Positions 41,501 through 51,898 of a stretch of DNA of 64,000 nt are shown here, in pieces. Within the stretch, counting starts at the first letter, position 1; the number at the start of each line of letters is the position of its first letter. The notes below the pieces were generated by a model. That model did not search any database, had not been told where the DNA came from, and saw nothing but the letters and a program-made list of their open reading frames with translations. Both the position numbers and the translations under genes were made by a program. The stretch is from Allodiplogaster sudhausi (taxonomy: Eukaryota; Nematoda; Chromadorea; Rhabditida; Diplogasteridae), in NCBI GenBank assembly GCA_945643635.1, contig CALZFC010000005.1:3705001-3769000 (forward strand), in the 5' to 3' direction.

Positions 41501-43426
41501 TTAGGCAGATTGTGCGATGAAGGAATGGATGAAAGAACGGAGGGTAGAAAGACCGAGCAGACAACCATCGTCTGCTCCGATGTACACGACGTCTCCCTCG
41601 AAGAGACCAGGGAAGGTCGCATTCGCAAAGTCCACCAGACACACTTCCACATGGCTTGTGCCTGCCTGCAAGGGATTCTGATCCTCATTTCTACCGTTTC
41701 AGTTTTCCTGCTCAAGAAATGTTACAGCAAAATAAAAATAGCATTGTCGTGACGAACCATAATATCTGCATCGCCAGCTCCGTCGAAAATGATGAGAAGA
41801 GAAGTGCCGAAGAGACGAAGGCCTTCGCATCTCTCAAGAGCCTGTCAAGGAACGTCAAATAGTTTGACAGAAATAATCACATTACCGGCATGTTCAAATT
41901 GATTTATGGCCACGGTGAACAGAATTTTGGCAGGAATAGTCAAAAAGATGTAGAAATGGTTTGTAAAATTTTTTAAGTGCGGCATGCAATTGTTTCTAAA
42001 GAATGCGAAATTGTATTGTCGTGGTTATGAATGGAATCTGTGACATCCACTGTAGATGAAAAGAGGGCGAGCTGACAGCGATGAGCTGGTCGATCTTGGA
42101 GAGGACTTGAGTGCAGAGAGCGAGTCTGTGCTTGCCGGAGCTGCCAAGCAGGAAGCGGCGGACGCTCTCTCGCAGCTCGGCAGCACTCATCTCTCGACCC
42201 GCGTACTTGTCCATCACTGCGTACACTCCCAGTGACTCGTCGTACACTCGCATTCCTGCATGGGCATTCCAAGTCAGAAGAATGCGAAGGAGAGAGCGAG
42301 AGTGAGAGGGAGAGAGAGAGAGAGAGGGAGAGAGAGTGAGAGAGAGAGGGAGAGAGGGAGAGAGTGAGAGAGAGAGGGAGAGAGTGAGAGAGAGAGTGCT
42401 GACCACACAGCCGTACTCCGAGGGTGGCAGACGTACTCTGCGCGCACCTCTTCAGCTGGGTCGCCCTCTTCTCGGGAGCAGCCCCATCTCCATGCTGCCG
42501 TCTGCCCAGTTTCAGATCCAATACGCACGGTCGGGCACAGTGGGCTGCCAGGTTCTGCAGCACGATCAGGTTGCTGCAAGCGAGAAACGTCTCCACCTTC
42601 AGCCCCATTCCGCCTTACTAACCGAGCCTTCTGCAGCCGTCGAAGGGCATCAGGCGAGGCGCGGTGCGGGAAAGGGAGTGGCGCGTCGCAGATGCGACGC
42701 GTGTGGGCGGCAAGAGCGCGCCTTCTCTCGGGCGGCGAGTGGCGGCAGAATGAGCACGCTCGTAATTCCGCGGCTGGCGCGCTCAAGGACGCGCCGTCGC
42801 CAGCCACCGCCGCAGAGGACTACAAAAGTAGAATGACATGAGAGTAAGAGGCTGTGGTATCGAGAACGGAGACTAACGTGAGCGTATCCGCAGAAGGCTG
42901 GGACGAAGGGAAACAGGGGGGCAGGCAGATTACGGTAGAAGAGAAGCTCCCGTTCTCCGCACGGTTTACACACGTGGAAGTCATCCGGAGAAGAGAGACC
43001 GATTGTTCCTCCGGCCTGGAGAGAGAATGAGGTCTAGGGAAGAAGAGGGGGAGGGGGAGAAGAAAGAGAGCGAAAGAGCGCGTAAACGAACGAACAGAAG
43101 CAGTGGTAAGGGTCACAAGAAATATTCGCATTATACCGTGTTATCGCGAAAATAAGACTTCGTCAGTAATAGCTTAGAAGTCGCACTTTAACCTTTGAGC
43201 AACATTTTCGTCTATCCTGATTCTCTCGTAATTTTCTCTCGTAATTCTATTGACAAGAAATAAAAAACAACAAGATTGCCTCCTAGAGTCTACTGAGCGA
43301 TAAGCAAAGAGTGTCTGTGAATACTTGATGCTCGTAGCTCTTCGGCTCGACCGCCTCCAAGAGGTCCACGACGGAGTCGCCGGCTGAGGAAGCGGCGCAG
43401 AGAAGAGCAGAGCAGCACTCAACCAT
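41501..43426 (-). CDS. ip6k: Inositol hexakisphosphate kinase (7 exons)
   Basis: Makes inositol pyrophosphates from InsP6. Exons (highest first) 43325-43426, 42878-43015, 42623-42819, 42404-42573, 42077-42255, 41758-41841 and 41501-41665 give 344 residues in phase. Family blocks: [17 protein letters not shown] near residue 52, the substrate/catalytic motif [15 protein letters not shown] (PxxxDxKxG), [37 protein letters not shown] and [10 protein letters not shown] (the metal-binding (I/V)DFA). The model depends on a 50-bp intron at 42574-42622; an open frame starting [10 protein letters not shown] reads through that intron and is not used. The third exon encodes an Arg/Ala-rich, GC-rich insert of low conservation. 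It could in principle be another IPK-superfamily kinase, but the blocks fit IP6K best. Confidence 0.92.
42306..42396. repeat. (GA)n-rich repeat in IP6K intron 4
   Basis: Repeating GAGA blocks with GGGAGAGAGTGAG units, CT on the sense (minus) strand, running from the donor side at 42403 toward the acceptor at 42256. Confidence 0.85.
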
Positions 43427-45199
43427 CTTCAAATAGAAAACATCTTTTTCTGAACCACCTTTTACATCAAATAAAGAGTGTGCGATCTTGACATAAAAAT
43501 TGAAGCGCAAAAAAATTGGGGAGAGAGGAGAAGAAAGCGGGTTCCAGAGGATAAAATATACGTTCTTCACCTATTTATGTACATACATACGGTGATGTAA
43601 TAGCTATGCATATTGGTTAATAAAAAGGGGGACGAAGATAGAAGGGCGTCGCAAAAAAGGAAAGAATAAAAACAGATCTAAGTCATTCGATTTGACATCA
43701 GCCGTTTCTTCAGCAATCGTCATGAATCACAAGAGACACATTAAAAGAGAGAGAGCAAGAGAGAGAGAGAGGTACTGAGAGAGAAAGTGAGAAAGAAGAA
43801 CGGAAATGGCCGAACTAAGCGCGTGAGTGACAGTTCAGCCATCTTGGGCCAGTCAGAAGCAACGTCACATGACAGAACAAAGCGTGAACGATAAAGCATT
43901 GTCGATCATTCCACGAACACAACCAACCACCTCTAGCAAAGAGCGGAGGCCAAGGCTGGCTGGCTGGCCATGCAACGTCTTTCCTACGCAAACACCAGTT
44001 CGGCACTGATAGCGTATCTCTTTCTCCATCTGATACATCCCTTTTTGTTCTTCACAAAGACCAATTCAGTGGTCTCGCCTTCGTCAATTCGTTTATTTTC
44101 ACTGTCAATCCCTTTATCTTCTTCGTCTTTCCTCCAAATGATAACATTTGATTGACGATATAAATTCGAAACGGATGTGATGGAGGGGGCAACAACTGAT
44201 GTCTCTGGTAGCGAACATAAATCGTAAAAAGTAGTTTGGCGTGGCGATGGGAAAGGAAAGCGCAGAGGTTGTCAATGAGAGACGGGGCTGTCACCATCAC
44301 TGATAAAGTGATAAGACGGAGAGTATCGGACAGCCCGGGGCCGGCTGGCACCAAAAAGGGAGACCGGCAGGCACGGCTACTCCCTATCACCATGCTATCA
44401 CTCGGAGGCACAGAACACAACAAGATGGTTTACTTGATAAAACAGCATACATACATTTACCACTCAATAGAACAAAAGCTAACTGGGTAGGAATAATAAG
44501 GGAAAATGGGAACAAGAACGCTGCTTTTCTTTTACAGCAAAATATCTTCGCGAACAGAGAATACACGCACATTTCACATTCATGTTAATATATGTACATA
44601 CATACATAAGCATTAGAACTGGAGACGAAATATTGAGTTATAGAGATAGAAAGAAAGAGGGATAGTGATAGATAGAGAGAGAGAGCGAGAGAGAGCGAGA
44701 GATCGAGAGAGAGAGCGAGATAGAGAGAGAGGGAGAAAGAGCGAGGCTGTTGAGTCAGCACTAGGGAAATGGACACGAGCGACAGGGCAAAGAGAATATG
44801 GGAAGAGAAAAAGTGTTAGAATAGTTAGGAAAATAACGTAAGACAACCTGACGCATTTTCTCGAAATCAAGGATGGCGAAAGAAACGGAGAATGAATTTG
44901 CTTGCATGGTGACTAAGCGTCTTTTCAATCATTTATTTACCATAGCAAGAAAGCCATCGACATTCTGCGTCATACTGCATTCGCTAGTACATCGGACTCG
45001 CATTAAAGTAAAGCAACTTCAGGCAAATCCGATTGTATTGCGTAAAAAAAGCACAATTATTCGCTCTTTTTTGCTAACTGCACCTTTTTACAAGATCATA
45101 GTACGAAGTCAAGCGGTCCGTTTCGGTAGCCGTCTTATAAACGCATACTGAGATCAGTTTATGACGGCATGGACAGCGCGTGCAATGATTGGTATTTAT

Positions 45200-45256
<57 letters not shown>

Positions 45257-47510
45257 GCACACAACTTAGGGTCTAATGTTTTTTTTTTCATATTTCAAAC
45301 TATTCCTCATTCTATCACTTCATGCACCCCTTCCACTGTTACCTCTCTCCTCACTCTCTCTCTCTCTCTCTCTATCTCTCGCTCTTTCTCTCACGTCAGT
45401 AATTCTCTCTTGGCCAGTCTTCCTTGATTATAAGGATTAGGATACGGCAATAAAAGTGGCGCAGAAGCTCACTTCCGGTCCTCATAGAAAGTGCAGGGAA
45501 TAGAGAGAGAGAGAGGGAGAGAGAGAGAGAGAGAGAGAGAAATAGAAGGAAGAGGGAGTAAGAGAAAGAGACGGGGATGGTATGTCGCCTCTTCATGCGT
45601 AAGCGATTACGTATTTTCTATGCTGCAAAATAGATCTAGAAAAATAGACTTGATTGGCAAATTTGAAAATATTCAAAAACCAAGCAATATATAAGAAGTG
45701 CATGTACATACATGCATACACATGTATATCTGGGAAGGACTGTAATTCGGCAGTGAGCATAGGCTTATCCGTCGGCAAGAAAAGTAGGAGTTACATTTAA
45801 AAATGCGCTTCATATGCATGCAATGATCTTTGCATGCATAAACGCAGTATATTTGCTTATTTTTCCCAGACGACGTTTTCGAAGTAGAAAATGTAGGCTT
45901 AAGGGTTAGGAGGTGGACAAGCCAGGAACTGCCAGCCCATGCAATTTGACCCTGTCTTAAACCCGGTAACAATGTTTCCTCTCGCAGATTTTGAGAAAGA
46001 TTTCGCGGTATCTGCGAGGAGAGAAAAGGAGTGCCAAAACCGCCTCCGAGCTCATGAGAAAAGGACGGGAGCAAGGGAGAGATAAGAGAGAGAGGGAGGG
46101 AGGGAGAGAGTGAGCGAGACTTAGAGAGAGATAGGCCAGACAGGCTAGAGTCTGGAGTAAAGTCTGGAGGGGAGGGCGTATAATTCCAAGGGATGTGAAG
46201 ATAGAAGATTTGTATGTAGAGAAGCGTTCGTCCGCGTGATGTTTTTAATGAGTGACAAGTGGACCAGCACGCGGGCGATGAGTGACGACGAGAAATCTGA
46301 GAAGTGAGAGAGCGATAGAGACAGAGAGGAAATAGGAACACGGAGAAGGAGAGACCGAGATAAAGAGAGTGGAAGATAAAGAGTAGAGGGATAAAGACAC
46401 AGCGGTGCCGACCCAGTTCCACCCGTTTTCTTTCTCTGTCTCTCTCCAGTCACTCATTCTCTCCATTCAAGCTTTCCTGCTTCTCTCTACAATATTCACA
46501 TCGGCGGGGAATATCACGAGGTCCATTCTCTCTTGCGAACTCTTTATCTTTCTCTCTACCTTTGACTGACTCTTTCTCTCTCTCCCTCTCTCTCTCTCTC
46601 GCTCTCTCTCTCTTTCTTCCTTTCCTTCTCCTTTTCCACTGCCCTGTTCTACTTCTACCGTCTTCTCTCGCTGTCCCTACTATGTTCGGTTGCACTCTGA
46701 ATTGCAACTCGAGCTCGCCTTTCTCCCGTACTCGCTTACAATGTATTGTTTCCTTTTCGTTCTCAGTCTCTCTCAATCACTCTCTCCATCACCCTTCCTC
46801 TTTCTCTTTCTCACTTACTTTCTCTCTTTCTATTTCTCGTTCGCTATCTCCTTCCCTCATAACACGCCAAGTTGTCTGAGAGGGTGATCTAAACGTGGAT
46901 CAGGGTTGGGTGCACTTTGAGAGAAGCTCTGCGAGAGAGTGCATGGAAGTGGAGAGGACAGAGAAGCAAAGAGAAGAAGAGAGATGGCCTGCGATAAAGA
47001 TAGATCTATGGAACAGTTGTGCGTTTGACCTCAAGAATGTCATTCCTGCCATCGGAACATCTCGTTTTATCTTTGTCATCCTTCCTTTCTCCATCTTCTT
47101 CGCATCTTCTTTGGCATTGAATTAGCGCTATCGTGAGCTAGCCACCCAAATCACGCTAATCTCACTTCCTCTCGCGTCTCTCTGTCTTTTTCTTGTTTTT
47201 TGGTCTCTCTCACTCTCACACTCTCTCTCACTCTCACCCACTCTCATCTCTCCCATTCTCTCTCTCTCTCTATCCACCTCTCACTCTCTTTTCTTGGACG
47301 GTGCGATCTGCAAGTGTCATTTGGTGTCTGATTCCACTGAACTGATCATTCTTCTATCTGAACATTCTTTCCAAGTTCTGATGTCCCCTCTTCTTTGAGA
47401 AGTGTTGTCTCCTCCAAGAACTTCGCTCTGAAAGCTGCACTCAGCGATCGCTTTTCTATGTCACCAAAACTTTTTTCAACGAAAATTTCAGCCCATTCTC
47501 CTATGTAGAG
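43427..47510. other. Intergenic region rich in simple repeats
   Basis: About 4 kb without a supported gene. Contents: GA tracts at 44672-44740, 45504-45541 and 46300-46340, CT tracts at 45202-45245, 45352-45380, 46571-46615 and 47190-47285, and a TACA-type microsatellite at 44593-44608. One plus-strand open frame at 46895-47125 ends in a hydrophobic stretch but has no other support. Confidence 0.45.
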
Positions 47511-48140
47511 TTCTTCCAATATAGAATGAGTGGGAAGAAGAAGAATGAGTGGGAAGAAGAAGAGTTCTTCCAATATAGAATGAGTGGGAAGAAGAAGAAA
47601 AAAAAATGTTTAGCGCCGAAAATTCATTTCGCAGCGAAGTCCCGTTTTATGGGAACTTAAAAAGTAAAACAGTGCACGAAATCAGGACGAATGTTGCATT
47701 TAGGCAATTATTGTTTTATGTATAAATGAATGCACTCTTCTGACATCAAAACGACAATTTCAACTCAGTTGGCTGGCCCACTGGCCGACAACAAAATTTC
47801 TTCAAAATTTCTTCAGATTTCTTCCATTCCTTTCCGTGTAGTGGTCCCCTTTCGCCTCCCTCGACTCCGAAACCTCTTCAGTCTCTTTCGCTTCTCTGCT
47901 CCTTGGAAAACACGGACTATTTCACGGTCTGCTGAACAAAAAATATATATTTGTCTCCAACATGTGTGGGAGGAAGGGAGTGTGAGAGGGATAAAAGGAG
48001 TGCAAGAGGGATAACAGGGCAGCGAGTGGGAGTAGGAAAGGAGAGGAAGAAGACAAAAGCTGTGGGATTACAGTTAGAACAATACGGGTAAATCTTAAAG
48101 TTCTGTTCAGTTGTTTCCATAACAATACCTATGTTATTAG
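47511..48140. repeat. Tandem duplication, unit 1 (630 bp)
   Basis: Begins TTCTTCCAATATAGAATGAG and is repeated almost exactly in the next 619 bp. Its 5' end contains a nested short repeat (AATGAGTGGGAAGAAGAAG). No convincing coding potential. Confidence 0.95.
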
Positions 48141-48759
48141 TTCTTCCAATATAGAATGAGTGGGAAGAAGAAGAATGAGTGGGAAGAAGAAGAGTTCTTC
48201 CAATATAGAATGAGTGGGAAGAAGAAGAAAAAAAAATGTTTAGCGCCGAAAATTCATTTCGCAGCGAAGTCCCGTTTTATGGGAACTTAAAAAGTAAAAC
48301 AGTGCACGAAATCAGGACGAATGTTGCATTTAGGCAATTATTGTTTTATGTATAAATGAATGCACTCTTCTGACATCAAAACGACAATTTCAACTCAGTT
48401 GGCTGGCCCACTGGCCGACAACAAAATTTCTTCAGATTTCTTCCATTCCTTTCCGTGTAGTGGTCCCCTTTCGCCTCCCTCGACTCCGAAACCACTTCAG
48501 TCTCTTTCGCTTCTCTGCTCCTTGGAAAACACGGACTATTTCACGGTCTGCTGAACAAAAAATATATATTTGTCTCCAACATGTGTGGGAGGAAGGGAGT
48601 GTGAGAGGGATAAAAGGAGTGCAAGAGGGATAACAGGGCAGCGAGTGGGAGTAGGAAAGGAGAGGAAGAAGACAAAAGCTGTGGGATTACAGTTAGAACA
48701 ATACGGGTAAATCTTAAAGATCTGTTCAGTTGTTTCCATAACAATACCTATGTTATTGG
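48141..48759. repeat. Tandem duplication, unit 2 (619 bp)
   Basis: Copy of 47511-48140. Differences noted by eye are an 11-bp deletion (the TTCAAAATTTC repeat near 48430 is single) and a few single-base changes (for example near 48494 and 48720), so identity is close to 99 percent and the event looks recent. Confidence 0.95.
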
Positions 48760-48803
48760 TCGTGGTTGCAATTGGAGAGAAAAAGTCTCGGAACAACTCG
48801 TGG

Positions 48804-48845
48804 CCGTGCATTCCACGGAACCACGTGCCGTGCATTCCACGGAAC
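48804..48845. repeat. Two 24-bp-spaced copies of CCGTGCATTCCACGGAAC
   Basis: The 18-base motif occurs at 48804 and again at 48828. Each copy holds an inverted CCGTG/CACGG pair, so each could form a small hairpin. It lies just outside unit 2 of the 630-bp duplication. Confidence 0.8.
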
Positions 48846-49301
48846 TCTCACTATGTGGATAGACATCTTTCAATAATTCACTCCTCTTTTCTTTCCTCTC
48901 TCTCTCTCTCTTTCCTCTATCCTCTTCATGTACTTCATGAATGGAATGGATGTGATGGCTGGGCAACCCGCGCTTCTTCATCTTGCACTCACAATGAGAG
49001 TTGAGAGAGGGGGCAGGAAGACAGACTTATCGGTCTCTGCCAAACACTTTACTCAGCCAAGATAGATGTGGCTTCTCGAGATTAAAATTTCAACTCAGAA
49101 AGTTTCAAATTCACAATTATGTATGTAGATGTATTTCTATTGATCATATTTTATTATGTGCGGACAAATGATGAATACACTCGATATATACAAAGTAAAA
49201 GTTTACTGGATCAGCTAGTAGTTTTTTTCCAGATTTACCACTCAAATGCAGCTTGTTCGTGTTCTTCGAATTGTCTGAATATACAATCGAGGAGTTCTTG
49301 C

Positions 49302-50043
49302 TTACATGCATGAACAGGACACTTCTGCAGCGCGGAGATCGAAATCGTGACTGAAAAGAGATGAGCTGATAAGAAGGGGAAAAGAGAGATGGAAGAGAAG
49401 AACGAAAGAGAGCTTTGATACTCCTTGAGGTTGTGGATCTTCTTGCCGTCCAGCCCGATGGTCTTCATCATTCCCTGCTTGTTACGGCCCCTCCACATCT
49501 TCAGAATGCACCCCTCCTTCAACTCAGCCTTCACTGCCTTCCGATTGAACTAAAAGGAAATCGTTTGGATGCCCAGTGGCACTCGCGAAACAACAAAGAG
49601 AAGGACGGAGAATGGCTAGCCGACCTCTTCTCCCACGAATGCCGGGTCACCCACACGCACGAGCTTCTTCGAGTTCCCTGTCAGGTCACACACATCTGTC
49701 GCGTAGAGGATTGCACAGCAGTCCTTGCAGACCTGGGGAGTGAGAAAGAGTAAAGAGAGATAAGAAGAGACAAGAGAAAGAGAGAAGAGAGAGAGAGAGA
49801 AGAGCAAAGAGAGGGCGAGAGAATGAGAAAGTGATAAGGGAAAGCATGGAGCAAGAGTAGTGAATTAATATGGTAGTCACAGTTATATTTATTATCCTAT
49901 AGTAATATAACAAATATGGCAGTTTTCTAATTCGTTCATTGGATATCCACTACCTCGTTAAGTTTCGGCGTGCAATTGGCGTTGGCGAAGTCCAAGAAAA
50001 AGACGACAGCAGAGACGAGAAGAATTGATGTGGAAACGCGCAT
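49302..50043 (-). CDS. Secreted cysteine-rich protein, paralogue A (4 exons)
   Basis: Family not recognised. Exons (highest first) 49954-50043, 49625-49732, 49422-49549 and 49302-49350 join in phase; 124 residues. The signal peptide is LLVSAVVFFLDFANA; the mature part has Cys in NCTPK, VCKDCC, VCDL, GCIL and a final CSCM. The segment GCILKMWRGRNKQGMMKTIGLDG matches GCLFSLWEGRNKTGASRKLGLDD of the neighbouring gene at 50636-51215. Both third exons are exactly 128 nt in the same phase, so the two arose by tandem duplication. It is predicted to be extracellular with disulfides. Intron 1-2 region (49740-49805) is GA-rich on plus, CT on sense. Confidence 0.78.
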
Positions 50044-50504
50044 CGTCTCAAAATTGACAATGAAATAACTTATGATTATGTATACAATCAGATTCGAGTG
50101 AAGAGCGGCCGTGGAAACACTGACTTTAGACTGAATGAAGGGAGTAACGATTGTTTATGTATTGGCTAAACCAGTCCACTCTCCCTACTTTACACCAGTG
50201 AGCAGAGCAAGGAAAAGAGACTGGGGCTGACCAAGCGTTCAGCCTTCTTTTTTGTTTCTTTGCTATTCTGAAATGAAACTGGGCATGTCCTGAATGCTCG
50301 TCTAGAATCGATAACACGATGATTAATAATGCGTACACTGCGAATTTTCCTAGTTACATTGAGCATAATATTCTGACTGAACTTGCAAATAATGGAACAC
50401 TGAAACTCAAGTGTCGTTATCCGAGTTGTGATGGAGAGAAAACAATCTTGCTTCGTATGTATGTACATAGTACGTCGTCGACATGAATCTTCATTCTACA
50501 TGAC

Positions 50505-50508
<4 letters not shown>

Positions 50509-50547
<39 letters not shown>
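50509..50547. repeat. (CT)n microsatellite between the two secreted paralogues
   Basis: CT run on plus in the intergenic space between paralogues B and A. Confidence 0.85.
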
Positions 50548-50550
<3 letters not shown>

Positions 50551-50635
50551 ATTCACTACTCAGGACATTAAAGAATATTTTGCAGGAATATCGCGCAATC
50601 AACACAATTGATGGATAAAATGAGTCTTGATTTTA

Positions 50636-51215
50636 TTAATATGCCCGTCGATTGCAGAAACACGTGACCTCTACAGCCCGCTGCTCGAAGGCATACCTAA
50701 TTAAAACTAAGTAAGTTATCACATTTTCAATGAACAACTTCAACCGAAATGACTGCAGTAGAGTTAACCGAAGGAACGTACCGATCAAGGAAGTAGAGAT
50801 CAATATCGTCCAAGCCAAGTTTTCTGCTCGCTCCAGTTTTATTACGGCCTTCCCAGAGGGAGAAGAGACAGCCTGGTCGCACCTCCACAATTGTTGCTCT
50901 CTTTTCCCACTTAACAAGTAATCAATAGAGAGTAACAACAGGATATTTGGTGCACCATTTTGCCGATGAATCCATTAGCGCCCCGTTTAATGTAGAATCT
51001 GCTGTTGTCCTCGCATTCTGGGGTGTCATACATCAACAGTTTGGGCACACCTGTTATTAAGACCAGTTTTCACTGCCGGTGGCTCATTCACTTATTCTGA
51101 CCTTTGTGATCTTCTTGACACATCTTGGAATGGATTCGGTCGTTACTAAGAAATTCGCCGATGGAAAGATAACGGAAAGAAGCACAAATAGAGAAGCGGC
51201 CACATAACACTGCAT
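50636..51215 (-). CDS. Secreted cysteine-rich protein, paralogue B (4 exons)
   Basis: Tandem paralogue of the gene at 49302-50043, same strand, 590 bp upstream of it. Exons (highest first) 51122-51215, 50956-51050, 50782-50909 and 50636-50696; 125 residues. Signal peptide AASLFVLLSVIFPSA. The mature part contains RCVPK, TPEC, PGCLF, VTCFCNRR. The shared core is GC, W-x-GRNK-x-G, GLD and a terminal CxC. The first exon could instead end at 51095 (AAG/gtcaga), but only the donor at 51121 (AGAT/gtgtca) keeps the frame to exon 2. Fewer cysteines than paralogue A (no CC pair), suggesting divergence in disulfide pattern. Confidence 0.72.
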
Positions 51216-51898
51216 TTGTAGTTCCTAAACAGATTAGGAACAATAATTTTTTATTTACAATAGAAAACTTGAACAACACTGAGAAGTCTTCGTATTGGAA
51301 GAAATTGCCAGTGGCACAATTTAATAGAAATAAGTAGTGATAGTTAGTGTATCTGAGTGCTGGCAGCCGCGTTTGCCATTTCTCTTTCTATGTCTCTCTC
51401 GTGATCTAACTCTTCCTCTGTCTCTCTCTCTCTCTGTCTCTCTCTGTCTCTCTCTCTCTCTCTCTTCTTCCATCACCCCTCCCTCATTTCCAATTTCTTC
51501 ATCATTCTGCCTGTTCTCTATGCACAACCCATCGTTTCCAACACGTGGTGTTTCAGTTTTGATTTAGCCATTTAGATCATGAATTGTTCATAGTAATAAA
51601 TTAATGCAGGACTTCGATGGAAGTAAGGAATCATACCAACATTACTATTTTGAAAAATACACCAAACAATCACAGCATAATTATTTTGAGAGGGCCAATG
51701 ACGAAAACCCGTCGTTACACGAAGTAAAACTTAGTGATGGAATTTCTAAACAATGTAATTGGGGGCCTCTGTAGCTAGACTGGCTCTAGTGAGATACCGT
51801 CGCAATCTTTTTCCTGAAAAGATGGGTATAGAGAAATTAACAAAAATGAATTCAATGAACTGCACATAAATTAAAGCATTAAAGTGTGGGGAGGACCT
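51216..51898. other. Intergenic region downstream of the desaturase
   Basis: Contains a CT-rich stretch (51397-51466) and otherwise A/T-rich sequence. It holds the promoter of paralogue B and the 3' UTR of the desaturase. No exon supported. Confidence 0.5.

Noticed and set aside
42274..42807. Minus-strand open frame reading through IP6K exons 3-4
   Set aside because: Frame A is correct only for exon 3; after the 50-bp intron the conserved PCVLDLKLG block is in another frame, so the long frame is a read-through artefact.
45673..46422. Minus-strand open frame of 249 codons
   Set aside because: Mostly Ser/Leu repeats from GA/CT tracts, with no splice context, domain or signal that stands out.
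46895..47125. Plus-strand frame ending in a hydrophobic segment
   Set aside because: Looks like a GPI signal, but there is no signal peptide, upstream exon or conserved motif; too weak to call.
47730..48554. Repeated small frames (MHSSDIKTT...) in the duplicated block
   Set aside because: The same short frame occurs in both units simply because the DNA is duplicated; it shows no domain and the two copies differ by frame-breaking indels.
48806..48846. Possible CRISPR-like repeat
   Set aside because: Only two short copies, and the window is a nematode nuclear sequence.
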